Counted from the stretch's first letter, positions 32,345 to 44,290 are shown. The stretch is 64,000 bases of DNA from Meconema thalassinum (GCA_946902985.2 OX336396.1:235492297-235556296); one strand, 5' to 3'. Translations and numbers: made by a program. The notes: generated from the letters alone by a model not told the origin.

Positions 32345-32760
32345 AAATGCGAACTTTCGAGAAATTTATTATATCCTTCGCAGAAGTAAATGTTTCAGGC
32401 ACTGTATCCTCATGCGTTGCAAGTTTGGCAGGTAATTCAGTAACACTTGATTATCACCATCCATAGAGAAGTTGTCGCCGTTAACATGTAGCATATAATC
32501 AGAAAATTCAATTTCACCTGGTTTCAATCGCGTGTCTTTAAGTAAGTGGCGTATTTTGGAGAAAGGCCAGAGAGAAGAGTATTTAATATAATTGTGAATA
32601 ACTGTTTGGCGAGAAGCGTGCAACAGATCTGAAGTCACCATGAAGAATAACTTTCCCGCAAAAAGGAATAATGTCGTTAACTATCTCTTAGAAGTAGATT
32701 CACACACATGAAAGAATGAATGTTTGCCATTGGGGCTCCATGCCAAACTATGAGCCGAGC
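32345..32760 (-). pseudogene. Helitron PIF1-type helicase, central part
   Basis: Minus-strand segments match helicase motif II and following regions of Helitron Rep/helicase: MANIHSFMCVNLLLRD, then IIPFCGKVILHGDFR, then YSSLWPFSKIRHLLKDTRLKPGEIEFSDYMLHVNGD. The frame changes several times. Compared with intact family members, the region between the N-terminal part and motif II, including the HUH nickase domain and helicase motif I, is missing. It belongs with the pieces at 30824 and 32761. Confidence 0.75.
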
Positions 32761-33240
32761 TCATCGAATATCGTCAGCTGGATTTTGAATGTTAAATGTA
32801 GGAGTTTTGCAAGAATTCACTTGATTTGCAGATCTGACTCGATTAGCTTCTGGAGAATCTAATATATACAACTGGTCGCAAGAACCGTCGCTTATAATTT
32901 TGGAATATAACGAAGAAATGCGATGATTTGCAAATCCATACATTTTAAAACAATATGGACCGTATGCATGTGGCACAGTAACATTGGTACCGGTACCGAA
33001 TGAAACGAAGTTCATGGCATTGTTGTACTACCGATTTTTATTTCGGAAATTGCTCGAGATATCATCTCCAGTGAAAAATTGTTGCAGCCTGTCCAATATT
33101 TTATATTTAGTCAGATCAATTTTACCTTTACAACAGCAAAGGTCAAAGTAACCAAGCGTAGATTTCTCGCAAGAGAAATACTGTGCAGAACAATGTTTAC
33201 ATTTGTTCGTTAAGGGCCCTACACTGTATAGCATATACTC
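32761..33240 (-). pseudogene. Helitron Rep/helicase N-terminal region
   Basis: Reading down the minus strand: a CKHC...CCCKGKIDL segment (a Cys/His cluster typical of the Helitron N-terminus), then LQQFFTGDDISSNFRN, a single TAG near 33022, and the same frame continuing NNAMNFVSFG, GPYCFKMYGFANHR and LYILDSPEANRVR. This order matches the conserved helitron-helicase-like N-terminal domain. The protein would bind and process the transposon ends; this copy is dead. The upstream region to about 33790 probably belongs to the same element but carries no motif I recognise. Confidence 0.82.
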
Positions 33241-33884
33241 TGGAATTGTTTCTGAAATGGCATATTTATATTGGATTTTAAAGGTGGCTTCGTATTTTCT
33301 TCCGATTTCCCATTTTAATGCGGCTAATGGTTTTTTTTCGTCAAATGGGTTTATTTATAGTAGCATTTCTCCCCAAATTAATGTCATATTCAATAACACT
33401 ATAGTGGCCTGCATCAACGCAGCCGCCAAATATTAAATGGCAAATAATACTTCTATTGAAAAAATCCACAGCATGGATAGATTCATTGTTATGTACTCTA
33501 AACAAATAATCAATAAACAATAATATTCACTGATACAATGAAGTTTAGAGGCTTTCATTCTCAAGTTGGTTGCTGATGAGAATGCGATGAGACTGATCGC
33601 TAAAAATAAAATCATTATAATTATCCCTGCCTGCAACTATTTTTACAATTTGCTTGCAAACGCAGCTCAGGAAGAAGTTCTTCGTTTTGAAATAAACAGC
33701 ACGAAACTGCTCTAAATAAGCCATTTCCATCACCTGTTGTAGGTACAATCCTTTGCATTTCCATGACAATAAATTAGGTGAGGGAGCATAGAATCACTTC
33801 GCCAGCCGCCGTAATGGAGGGAGTTTTAGAATTATATGTTCAGTGCATGTCAAAAATCATATTAACACAGGGAAGCCCAGTCTT
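33241..33884. other. Probable Helitron flank, not resolved
   Basis: Minus-strand open pieces (for example 33545-33769) have no recognisable domain. Position suggests the 5' part of the Helitron fossil. No 5' TC terminus was identified. Confidence 0.3.
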
Positions 33885-34190
33885 AAGACTACATTCTGAG
33901 CTATCATCCCGGATTACGGGTTCAATCCCTGCTCTGCCAAGAAATTTAATTCTGGTCTGAGGGCTGGAACGGGGCGCACTCTTGTGGCAAAATTAAGAAT
34001 AGCAAGATTCGATTCCCATCTCAGTAATCTTGGATGTGGTTTTCCGTGGTTTCCCATTTCCACTCCAGGCAAATACCGGGATGGATCCTAACTTAAAGTC
34101 TCGGTCGTCAACTCCCCATTCCCCAACTTAATTACAAATGCACACATCAATATAGACATCACAATAACACAGGTTATCAGAGAACATTAT
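33885..34190 (+). repeat. SINE family B copy, 3' truncated
   Basis: Plus-strand copy with GGGTTCAATCCC (about 33918), ATTCGATTCCC (about 34008), GTGGTTTCCCATTTCC and the start of the 3' domain (CAATAACACAGGTTATCAGA). No CAA tail. Confidence 0.75.
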
Positions 34191-34299
34191 TACCACGATG
34201 TCCGAGTCCATCAAATTAATTATGGTCGCCAATTCTCTCATGGCGGAAGCGATTGCGGCCATTTTAATTTAATAATTCAGAAGTATGCCAACGTAAATC

Positions 34300-35062
34300 G
34301 TGGGGAATTCCTTACCTAATGGGAATAATAAAAGTAAAATATGTTTAGACAATGCGACACCAACAGCAAGAAAGAATAATTGGGAAATAAAAATTCATGT
34401 CTGAGGTGGGACTCGAACTCTCTAAATAATGCATAATGAAATTCGCTGAGTCCAGCGCAGGCCCTGAGCCACCTAGACAATGTAAATGGCATGCAATATT
34501 ACAATACTTAAACATACATACTCACTCAACTGACTGTTTAAGTTCTTAAATACCTCCCTTATTTTATAATTCTCTTTCAATGTATATTGTGGAAACATCA
34601 TAAACAATATTCGGGGCCCTTTTTAATTCTCATAAACAAAAATCTCAGTAAGAAGCGGTGGGATGCGCCATTTCGCTCATGTAAAATAAAGCCATTGTGC
34701 GCAAGCGCGGGAGCTACAAATATTATCTTTTTCTTTATTAAGGAGAATTCGTTACATTAGGGGAATTTTAAATGTTAAGTATGATTTGGCTACGTAATAC
34801 CAATTGCAAGAAATAAGATTACGGAAAGTAAAAAAACCTGTCGGAGGTGGGAATCGAACCCTCTCCATTTCACACTGCATAATTTTCAACTTCGCAACTC
34901 TAGCATTGAGCCACCAATCCACTGGAAAATTGACGCAATATTGAGTTACATAAACATTATACACACTCAACAGTATGTGTAAGTTCTTCTACATTTCCCG
35001 TCTATTATAATTCCATTCCTTATATATCGTGGAAACATCATAATCAATATTCCCCTCCTTTA
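34300..35062 (-). repeat. Two related tRNA-headed repeats in direct order
   Basis: Two similar ~320-bp units, about 34300-34625 and 34743-35062. On the minus strand each has an A-box-like GTGGCTCA and a B-box (GAGTTCGAGTCCC; GGGTTCGATTCCC), and each ends near GTGGAAACATCATAA on the plus strand. They are diverged. Interpretation as SINE copies or an old tandem duplication is open. Confidence 0.55.
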
Positions 35063-35340
35063 TAATTCTTATAATAATAACTATTACATTAAAACGCGGT
35101 GGACGTCCGCCATGTCTGTCATTAACCAACGTGATACTGCGCATGCGCCTGAGCCAATAATTTTGCAGTTTTGTTTATAAATTTAAAAATATATGGTAAC
35201 ATATTTGTTTATTTTAAAGAAACTCTGCAAATCTGCATGCCAAGAGCTTTCGTTAGAATGTCTTACGAAGCCAATCGGTTAAGTCGTTTTCACAATCTCG
35301 TGTGTACAAAAAACAGCTTAGTGTTTTAAATATATAGATG
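35063..35340. other. Interval without recognisable gene
   Basis: Non-coding. GTGTACAAAAAACAGCTTAG near 35303 and an ATATATAGA run near 35330 precede the next Helitron fragment. Confidence 0.3.
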
Positions 35341-35699
35341 CATGCCGGTAACTATGGCAACAGAATCTCAGAGGTCCATCTATTTCTGTAAGACGCAATG
35401 CAATTCCATTTATTACATTACTGTGAAGTTTGCAAACGGCTTTAAGGTTATTACGGAACCAAATTAAGCTGTAAAATTCATTAATACGTATAATACGCTT
35501 AAGGGGGTCATAGGGTACACTAGAATTCCTTCACGCGATTTTCACGTGCGGGTGTGCTACGGAAGGTGTTTTATATCCCTATCTCTACATTGTTTATTTT
35601 TATATGAATCAACAACAAAATTTGGTACAGATATCCATCAGAGGCACGACACCAATTATTGAAATAACTCTTCTCCGTACCTCTCATAAAGGAGGAAGG
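35341..35699 (+). mobile_element. Helitron family A fragment
   Basis: Family A segments (CATCTATTTCTGTAAGACGC, GCTTAAGGGGGTCA, GGTACAGATATCCATCAGAG) in the plus orientation. Nearly identical to 61790-62150. It ends TCATAAAGGAGG, where other DNA is inserted. Confidence 0.7.
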
Positions 35700-36495
35700 A
35701 AGGAATATTGTTGTTTAACGTGACCATTAATCTCGCGATCTGGAGCACAGGACCTCCTTTTTACGTGGAATCCGAACCACAGGACATGGCAACTCACTTC
35801 GAAAATCTCATATGCCTTGACCGGGAATCGTACCCGGTCCTTTCTTTCATAAAGGAGGATATCGGCCCCTACTGGTTTGGGTGATCGTGAAGATGATAAT
35901 GAAATGTAAACTATAACTAAGACTACTAACTTATACACTAGAAGAAGAAATGGAAAACAAAAGGAGAATAAGGCAAATAAATGACAGGTGGAAAAGAAAT
36001 GCCCTCAAACCTCGAAGAATTCGAATTGAGGGACTTGGAAGGAAGGAGAGTTATAAAAGGCTGATAGGATATTGAAAGAGGAGAGGGTCCGCCCCAGAGG
36101 TAATGGATAAAAGGGGAAAGACCTGACCAAGCTCAGGAATCCCTCGAGGTCGCCAACTCCCGAACTCGCCAGCCTTGAGCCCCTGAGTGTGTAGCAATAA
36201 CTAGGGTGCACCAGAAGGCCTCCTGTAAAGTGCCTTGAGCACAAGGCAGGAGATAACATGAAAAGAAAAAGAAGGCTGATCCCTCGCAGAAGGAGGGTAT
36301 CAGAAAAGATGAGACAAGGGCCAATTAAGGCGGGAATGGAAGAGACTCTCTAGGCCTCGGATAGCCGAATACCGTCGGGGTCGGAAGAGAACAAGAGTTG
36401 ACCAAGTGTGGTCGACAGGAAAGAAGACGGACAGGAGCCCGGCACAAGTAAGTGGAAGCAATGCCGGACTCAGCTGGGGCCCCGTGGTCGCCAAC
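35700..36495 (-). mobile_element. Retroelement insertion in Helitron A
   Basis: TCATAAAGGAGG stands on the left (35688-35699), within (about 35848) and on the right (about 36500), where family A sequence resumes (GCCCTTAAAATACATGCT). The left part, about 35700-35846, is a minus-strand SINE with CCGGGTACGATTCCCGG as B-box region and GGTTCGGATTCCACGTAA. The right part reads GTTGGCGACCACGGGGCCCC at its minus-strand start and looks like the 3' portion of another retroelement. At least two insertions are stacked here. Confidence 0.5.
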
Positions 36496-37090
36496 CCACT
36501 CATAAAGGAGGTCCTATGCCCTTAAAATACATGCTAAAATAGGCGTAGAAGGTCGAGACAAAGCTTAATTTCAGCCCCTCGATGTCAGAAACACAACTCG
36601 GGGGCCCCAAAGGGTCCCCGAAAACCATATTTTAAGGCTCTAAAACCAATAGTTTCTAAGATATTAACAGAAAACGAATTTCATGTAACAAACTAACGAA
36701 GGAATGGAAGCCCCTTAGCATAGCAACAGTATCTCAAGTATTTGTGTAAAAGGCAATGCCACTCCATTTATTACATTGCTGTGAAAGTTTGCAAATGGCT
36801 AAGTTATGAGGTTATCACGTAACCAACTTAGGCTGTACAATTCATCAATACGTATAGTGCACTTAAGGGGGTCAAGGGGTACAATAGAATTTTTTCACAC
36901 GTGCAATATTTCGTACGGAGGGTCTATTATATCTCCAAACTGCAACAAAAAGGGGGACTACCCCCTTAAAATACATGCTGAAATAGGGGTAGAAGGACGA
37001 GACAACAAGATAGACAGACCAGGTGAAGATGCGACCTGAAGAGGAATATAGAGGGAGGAATTAATGCCGAACGATAGATTGTGGAAGAAA
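36496..37090 (+). mobile_element. Helitron family A fragment, resumed
   Basis: Continuation of family A (AAAATAGGCGTAGAAGGTCG, ACTCGGGGGCCCC, AGTATCTCAAGTATTTGTG) with internal duplication of the CCCCCTTAAAATACATGCTG segment near 36960. Degraded, no ends recognised. Confidence 0.6.
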
Positions 37091-37097
37091 AGAGGAG

Positions 37098-37260
37098 ACG
37101 GTGTGGTGGCGCAGCGGTCAAGCTGTTGGCCTGTCACCAGGTGGACTGGGTTCGATTCCTGGCCAATGCATGTGAGTGTGAGATTTTCGATGTTTAATGC
37201 CATGTCCTATGATTCGGATTCCACGTAAAAAACAAGGTCACGAGGCTCATGATCACATAA
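37098..37260 (+). repeat. tRNA-derived SINE, family D
   Basis: A-box GTGGTGGCGCAGCGGTCAAG (about 37100) and B-box GGGTTCGATTCC (about 37148), then GCCATGTCCTATGATTCGGA and TTCCACGTAAAAAACAAGG. The 3' half matches the minus-strand SINEs at 35700 and 62152. Confidence 0.75.
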
Positions 37261-37425
37261 TTAACGGTCACGTAAAACTACAAACTTCTTCTTTTATTTC
37301 AATGTTTTTCCAATGATGTTTTAAGCTTTCAAGAAACGAGTTGTCAAACCAGATAAAATTGACACTCTCGGAGATGTATTTAGCCAAAGCACAACAAGTG
37401 CGCATAAATGTGGCGGTAAATAATC
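37261..37425. other. Short interval without gene
   Basis: Non-coding spacer between SINE family D and the Helitron A2 5' end. Confidence 0.3.
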
Positions 37426-37433
37426 TCTATATA

Positions 37434-38522
37434 CAGGGTGATTCTCTATGTAGTTTACAATTTCAATAATGTGTAATTATTTATTGGAACCACTTACAGA
37501 CTTGGTTTATATGTTGTTATATTGCAAAACACTTCAAGTTTTGACTCACGTAGTTTATAATTGCACCGTTGTCCGCCACGCGCACCACCTGCCACTTGTT
37601 GGAAATGGTGTCTTTCACTGGAGCGGAAAGAGCAAAGTGCGTGTTCTGGTTTGAAGAAACCAAATCAGCAACGAGTGTACAGCGGAGGTTTCACACAGAA
37701 TTTGGCAAAGACTCACCCAGCAGACCAACAGTGTACAAATGGCACCAGGCATTTACCGAAACAGGTTGTTCTGTGCTACACACAACGTCGCCAGGCTGCG
37801 CACCTGTGACTGGCGATGTGGTGGAAACAGTCCGCAGTCCGGAAAAATTGAAACTGGTGTCCCTCAGACCACTGTTTGGCAGGTGTTGCGTCGACATTTG
37901 GCCATGAAAGCATACCGATTGCCCTTGGTCCAAGCACTATGTGAAGCGGATAAACATACCCGACATGAATTCTGTGTTGAAATGATGGATCGCATCTGCC
38001 GTGAAGAGTCATTCTTGAACAATGTGGTCTTCAGCGATGAATCAACGTTGCACCTTTCTGGCCGAGTCAACACAATTGTCGTATTTGGGGCGTGGAAAAA
38101 ACACATGGGCACCACGTGACAGCCCCAAAGTGAACGTTTTCTGCGCTGTTTCGAGAGAAACAATTACCTGGCCACCACGGTCCCCAGATTACACACCACT
38201 GGACTTCATTCTGTAGGGCTTTGTAAAAGATAGGGTGTACATCCCTCCCCTACCTGCAAATCTTGATGAACGGAGACATCGCATCACAACAGCCATCGCC
38301 TCTGTTACCCCGGAAATGCTGGTTCATACGTGGCGGGAAATCAACTTCCGTTGGGATGTGTCCAGGATGACAAATGATGCACACATTGAGCGGTAATGAA
38401 TTTGTCAAAAAAAAAAACTTGAAGTGTTTTGCTATGTTATTACATATAAACCAAGTCTGTAAGTGGTTCCAATAAATAATTACACATTATTGAAATTGGA
38501 AACTACATAGAGAATCACCCTG
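37434..38522 (+). mobile_element. Tc1/mariner-superfamily element with ~108-bp TIRs
   Basis: It begins CAGGGTGATTCTCTATG and ends with the reverse complement. The inverted repeats extend about 108 bp (37434-37541 and 38415-38522) with few mismatches. The target dinucleotide TA flanks it (37432-37433 and 38523-38524). Total length is 1,089 bp. It encodes a broken transposase, so it can only move if helped in trans. Confidence 0.9.
37590..38397 (+). pseudogene. Transposase remnant, deleted and frameshifted
   Basis: Segments in order and in changing frames: FTGAERAKCVFWFEETKSATSVQRRFHTEFGKDSPSRPTVY in the N-terminal helix-turn-helix (DUF4817-like) region; PQTTVWQVLRRHLAMKAYRLPLVQAL; YEFCVEMMDR-type EFCVEMMDRICREESFLNNVVFSDESTLHLSG with the first catalytic D; DSPKVNVFCAVSRE; then a jump to TWPPRSPDYTPLDFIL and GFVKDRVYIPPLPANL. 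Compared with intact relatives, the stretch between VSRE and WPPRSPD, including the second catalytic D, is absent, and a TAG follows DFIL. Known relatives are arthropod Tc1/mariner transposases. Confidence 0.85.
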
Positions 38523-38962
38523 TATATAAAAATGAAAGTTTGTCTGTTTTTTCTGAATTTCCAAGGAAATTTTCGTTATTTGCGCGTTTCAGACTGTTTT
38601 ATGACGGATGCGCGTAAAAATAAAATGTTTGTCTGTCTGTCTGTTTGTTTGTTTGTCTGTCTGTTTGTGGTCAACTGCGAGTCCTTATAACTTGAGAACG
38701 GCTGGATGGATCAACGTATAATTTGATACAGATATCTATCAGAAGCACCACACTAATCATTGATGTATCTCATCTCCGTACCTCTCATAAAAGGGTGCCT
38801 ACCCCCTTAAAATACATGCTGAAATAGGCGTAGAAGGACGAGACAAAGCTTATTTTAACCCCTCGATGTGAGGAATAAAACTAAAGGGCCCCAGAAAACC
38901 ACATTTTAAAGCCCTAAAACCAACAGTTTTTGGGATATTCCCAGAAAACTAATTTCATTTAA

Positions 38963-39740
38963 TCATACTAATATATAAAAATGAGATGGTGTGTGTCTGT
39001 CTTTCTGTCTGTCTGTCTGTCTGTCTGTCTGTTACCTAATAACGCAAGAACCACTGGTCCGATTTAAATGAAATTTTGCATGGATGTAGCTGAAATACCA
39101 GGTTTACATATAGGATACTTTTAATTTCGATATTTTGCGCTATTAAGAAATGGCGACCATTTTAGTGACGTCCCTACACCCTTAGGTTTCAAAATTTCAT
39201 ATTTCCATATCAAATAAAAAGAGAACGGTAGGAAATAGCAAACTTTGCAAATTTTGCATGGATGTAGCTGAAATACCAGGTTTACATATAGGATACTTTT
39301 AATTTCGATATTTTGCACTATTAAGAAATGGCGACCATTTTAGTGACGTCCCTACACCCTTAGGTTTCAAAATTTCATATTTCCATATCAAATAAAAAGA
39401 GAACGGTAGGAAATAGCAAACTTTTGATGGCACGTGCGAGCTTCAAAATTTCATTTTCTATCCGAAAGGTCCTTATCACTTTTCGTGTATCTCCAACGGT
39501 TTGCGAGTAAAACTTACTTTTGTGACGTCACTACACTCTTTGGTTTCAAAATTTCATATTTCCATTTCAAATAAAAAGAGAACGCTAAGAAATAGCAACC
39601 TTTTGATGGTATACACGAGCTTTAGCATTTAATTTTCTATCCAAAAGGTTCTTATCACTTTTTGTGTATCTCCGACGGTTAGCGAGTAAAACCTAAATTT
39701 GTGCAATAAAACACGGTCACATCGAGCGGTGCAGTATATA
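38963..39740 (+). mobile_element. Helitron family B copy B1
   Basis: Begins TCATACTAATATATAAAAATG, a good Helitron 5' end, then a (TCTG)n run (about 38996-39032). It contains a ~178-bp tandem duplication (ATTTTGCATGGATGTAGCTG at 39073 and 39251) and a CGAGCGGTGCAGT segment near 39723. It then stops against the next element. The matching 3' half is present in copy B2 at 59191-59666. Confidence 0.65.
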
Positions 39741-40299
39741 TCTAATATTTAAAAGTGAAAGTCTTTATGTATGTATGTATGTATGTATGTATGTATATAT
39801 GTTGGTTCCGTATACAAATCTACACCGTTCCACCAATCTCAACCATATTTTGCATACACATAGTTTAGGACCCAGAAGGAACCGCTGGCTACATGTATTT
39901 TCGATAGTCTTTCTCATTCTTCTGATTTTGGCCCTTTTTCACTCAAAAACAGGCTAATCAAATCATAAAATATACTCATGAAGGAATGGCAAGGCAGATA
40001 GTTTCCATGGCAACATAGCTCAAGTCGAGACACGGCCGACTTGATGCCAATTGCGCTCAGCACTACCGGTATAGAAAATGAGGATTTTTACTTGAAATCC
40101 CGTTAGTTACTCAGCTGCTCACACAGCACTGTCAACCGAGTTTAGCACAACAAAGACACTATCTTCTTTCTACTATATATTTTTCAAATACCACTCACTC
40201 ACTCTCTCACTCATTCATTTATTCATCACGAAATCTCAGAAACCACCGAACGGATTGGAATGAAATCTGGTATGCAGCTTCCTCAAGGGCCGCAAATGC

Positions 40300-42376
40300 C
40301 CACTAAGAGAGAAATTTTGGCTATTCAGGTTCTAAAGGGGTGTTAAGGGGGTAGACCTGCATTTAATTGAATAGCAATATCTCCAGATTGGTTTCATGGG
40401 GGGGATGTGATACTCGGCATATAAACTCATCATTAAAAATAAGAAGACATGTGTCTGAGGGTTTTTCGATGTGGTGTATATTATGAGGTGAAAGGGGTGA
40501 AAAGTGGGGATTAAAAGATTCTTAACGGAGCGTGTGTCTCTTAAACGACATAGGCGAGGAGTTTGAAACACAGCGAAAAAAAATCAACATAAAAAAGAAG
40601 TAAATATGTGTTTGACAGTTTTGTCATAAATCCAATTTAAGGGGCCCATGGGGAGAGATGAAATTCTGGGGGGGGGGGGGAAACAGGAAAGAAAGTGTCC
40701 TAACGGATTGACTGACTGGCTCACTCATCAAACTCAGGGGGAAAAAACTGCTTTAAAGTAAGTAAATAGCTGTTCGACAGTTTTTTTTTTCATAAATCAA
40801 ATTTAAGGGGTTCATGGGGAGGGGTGAAATTCTGAAAAAAAGAAAATTGAAAGAAAATGTCCAGACTCACTCACGTACTCACTCACTCATCATCGCCTAG
40901 CCAAAATTATTGAAGTTAGAAACATGACAGTTTGGGGATATGTTCATTGTATGTCAAAACCGTCTACTAAGGGAGGATTTTCGGATATTCAGGTTCTAAA
41001 GGGGTCTTAAGGGGGTTAAACCTGCATTTTATTGAATAACTATATATCCCGATTGGATTCATTGGGGGATGTGATACACGGCATATAAACTTATCATTAA
41101 AAAGTAACAAGACACGTGTCTGAGGGTTTTTCGATGTGTTTATGAGGTTAAAGGGGTGAAAAGTGGGGATTGAAAGATTCCTAACGGAGTGTGTATCTCT
41201 TAAACGACATAGGCGAGGAGTTTGAAACTCAGCGAAAAAAAAATCAGCATAAAAATAAGTAAATATGTGTTTGACCGCTTTTCCATAAATCCAATTTAAG
41301 GGGCCCATGGAGAGGGGTGAAATTCGGGGGAGGGACAGGAAAGAAAGTGTCCTAACTGATTGACTGACTGACTCACTCATCAAACTCACAGGAAAAAACT
41401 GCTTTAAAGTAAGTAAATAGCTTTTCGACAGTTTGTTTTTCAATCAAATTGAAGGGGTTCATCGGGAGGGGTGAAATTCTGAAGAAAAAAAAATTGAAAG
41501 GAAATGTCCTGACTCATTCACTCACTCATCATCGCCCAGCCAAAAATATTGAAGTTGGAAACATGACATTTCGGGGATATGTTCATTGTATGTCAAAACC
41601 GTACACTAAGGGAGGTTTTTTGGATATTCGGGTTCTAAAGGGGTCTTAAGGGGGTTAAACCTGCATTTCATTGAATATCAACATCTCACGAGTGGTTTCA
41701 TTTGTGGATGTGATACTCGGCATATAAACTAATCATTAAAAATACGCAGACATGTGTTTAAGCCTTTTTCGATGTGGTGTATTATTATGAGGTGAAAGGG
41801 CTGAAAAGTGGGGGTTGAAGGATTCCTAATGGAGCGTGTAGGCCTATCTCTTAAACGACATAGGCGAGAAATTTGAAACTCAGCGAAAAAAAATCAGCGA
41901 AAAAAGTAAGTAAATCGGTTTTCGACTGTTTTTTCATAAATTAATTTAAGGGGCCAATGGGGTGGGGTGAAATTCTGGGGGAAAAATGGAGAGAAAGTGT
42001 CCTAACCGACTGACTCAGGGTAAAAAGACAGCTTAAGAAATAAGTTAATAGGTGTTCAAGCGTTTTTTAATCAATCCAATTTAATGGGCCCATGGGGAGG
42101 GGTGAAATTCTGGTAAAATAAATGAAAGAAAATGTCCTGTCTGACTCACTCACTCATCACGCCCAGCGAAAACTATTAAAGTTGGAAACATGAAATTTTG
42201 GGAAGATGTTCGCTGTATGTCGAAAACGTTAACTAAGGAATGATTTTTGTTTATTCGGGTTTTAGAGACGTGTCAAGGGGGTAAACGTGCATTTCATTGA
42301 ATAACGATATCTCATGAGTTGTTTGTTTGGGGATGTGATATTCGGTATATAAACTAATCATTAAAAATAATCAGAC
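40300..42376 (+). repeat. Tandem array of ~640-bp units, left part
   Basis: The landmark TTCAGGTTCTAAAG or a close variant recurs at 40324, 40987, 41627 and 42254 (spacings 663, 640, 627). Each unit holds two related sub-blocks around AATTTAAGGGGCCCATGGGG and AATTTAAGGGGTTCATGGGG, each followed by a TGACTCACTCA stretch. The array continues after Gypsy-2. Confidence 0.85.
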
Positions 42377-42380
42377 ATAT
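42377..42380. other. Target-site duplication ATAT, left
   Basis: Repeated at 58072-58075. The same duplication length as Gypsy-1. Confidence 0.85.
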
Positions 42381-43724
42381 TGTACCCTTGCACAAGGCCT
42401 TCAGAACAGGACTCTGTCGTCGGGGCATGAACGGTACACTAGCTTGAATATGAAACTGTTCTGGATATTATAGGAAGATCACTAGGGCTGAATAAAATTC
42501 ATCACACACAGATTCTGAATGAGAATAAACAAATTTAATGCACCAACACCAGTACAGCAAAAACAAATAAATGAAATAAAACCAAAATAGTAGAAATGAA
42601 ATTTAAAATAATAATAATAATAATAATAACTCAAAGGTAAAATAAATCAAATACGGAATCAATAAAATTAAGTCGAAATCAAAAATATAAACAATGGACT
42701 AATTAATGTCCAAAAACCACCAATTAAATGCTAATCAGCATCAATTAATACTTATCATAGTAGTTATGATGTATGATTACAATCAAATTTATTGACAAAT
42801 AAAAACCAATCATATGGCAAAAAAAAAGAAAATGAATCAAAAATGAAATCTGGTTAACACCAATTAGCATTAATTGCCATAATCAAATTTATTAATTACG
42901 ATGATAAGATATCATCAGAAAGTTAAGTTATTAAGAGATGATGGATCAAGAGGGTCCGGTCAACTGTAACAACAGTATGGATTAAGAAAAAGAAATCCAT
43001 TTATACGAAATTAATCAATCATTAATCTGAGTAACATAATAATCATTGAGTCTAATATCATCCAATTACATTTCAGATACATGGTATGTTCAAATATCAG
43101 AGACATCCATGGCCATTCCGAAGTATACATTATAGCCTAGCCATTGGCTTATTTAATTATTAATGGCGTTTAATTAACATTTACTAGAATCCCTCCGTTA
43201 AATAAAAGTTTACCCTCATATCAAATCTTAACCTTCGTGGCATTAATTATGTATTTCTATCTGCGAACATGAATATGATTTATGCATCTTATTTACATAC
43301 TCTTGTAAATTAATTATGGAAGCCTTTCCGTACGGAATCTTAATGCTCAATCCCGACGTTACTTTGGACGTCTTAGCTTTAAAACAAATTAGCTGAATCA
43401 ATGAAGCCATTGAATTTACTTAGCCTTGAAACACCCTTACAAATTGTCACATATTACATTAACATATTAGCAATATGATAAGCCTGGCTTCGGCCCTTGC
43501 GTTCGACGTGATACATTCTCGAACCAAGCACTCGATGCCTTGTCAAATAATTCATGGATATATAATAAACAAACTAAGAAAAATGCCTTAAAAACAGACA
43601 AAAATAGCATCATAAAAAAATGATGACTAATCATTTGCCTTTCAAACTAGGGTTGGATAAACATGAAAAACAATTAATAATTCCAACCAAACATTATTAA
43701 AGTAATCGTATCGTGTCAGAGTCA

Positions 43725-43872
43725 CGTTAGGCAACGGTGAATGTATTTGAAGCCGCGACCCCTGAAAAAGATAGACATGGCACAGAAGAAATACCTTGTA
43801 TCAGTGTTATGTTAAGCAACGGTGAATGTATTTGAAGCCGCGACCCCTGAAAAAGATAGACATGGCACAAAC
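43725..43872. repeat. 84-bp tandem repeat inside Gypsy-2 LTR
   Basis: GCAACGGTGAATGTATTTGA and the following AAGCCGCGACCCCTG segment occur at 43731 and 43815, about 1.8 copies. Also present at 54846 and 54930 in the 5' LTR. Confidence 0.85.
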
Positions 43873-44100
43873 ATGTTCTTAGCGGATTATTCAATAGGGT
43901 CAATATGTATTTAGGGGTATTCGCTACCTACACATTTCTTACCTTGAATGCCTTATCTCGCAGAACGAGGTTACAATAGAACAAAGCATGGTCCGTTCAA
44001 CAATTATCGAGAAAAAGAAATCTCAAGATAATTTTGAACCAATATTAACTATAAAAAAAAACTAATAATAATTATTTTCCAGGACCGAAAATAATTATTC

Positions 44101-44290
44101 ATGAACACAGGACTCTAAGGTCACTGTCTAGCTAGTACCCATTTAAAAAGACTGATCGACCAGGTATGAATAAAAGGATTTCGAACACGGGACCGCAAGG
44201 TTATTGCCTATCTAGTACCCGTTTAAAAATAGCGTCTGGACCAGGCACAACAAAAGGATATCGAACCCGGGACTGTATGGTCAACAGACA
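44101..44290. repeat. 80-bp tandem repeat with tRNA B-box-like motif in LTR
   Basis: AACACAGGAC, AACACGGGAC and AACCCGGGAC stand at 44104, 44184 and 44264, with CTAGTACCCATTT-type segments between. On the minus strand the junctions read like a pol III B-box (GTGTTCGAAATCC, GGGTTCGATATCC). Mirrored at 55219 onward. Confidence 0.7.

Larger units (their letters stand above)
37426..38962 (+). mobile_element. Helitron family A copy A2, split by a mariner element
   Basis: The 5' tip TCTATATA (37426-37433) is separated from its continuation TATAAAAATGAAAGTTTG (38525 onward) by a 1.1-kb transposon. Rejoined length at the tip equals the intact copy at 59667. Family A runs on to about 38962 (TCTGTCTG microsatellite, ACTTGAGAACGGCTGGATGG, CCCCCTTAAAATACATGCTG), where another Helitron begins. 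Confidence 0.75.

Noticed and set aside
36005..36503. Minus-strand open frames taken as a possible secreted or proline-rich protein
   Set aside because: They lie inside a stacked retroelement insertion between Helitron A parts and show no conserved domain.
40300..42376. Regular repeats considered as a CRISPR-like array
   Set aside because: Units are ~640 bp with no short repeat/spacer structure, and the window is eukaryotic.
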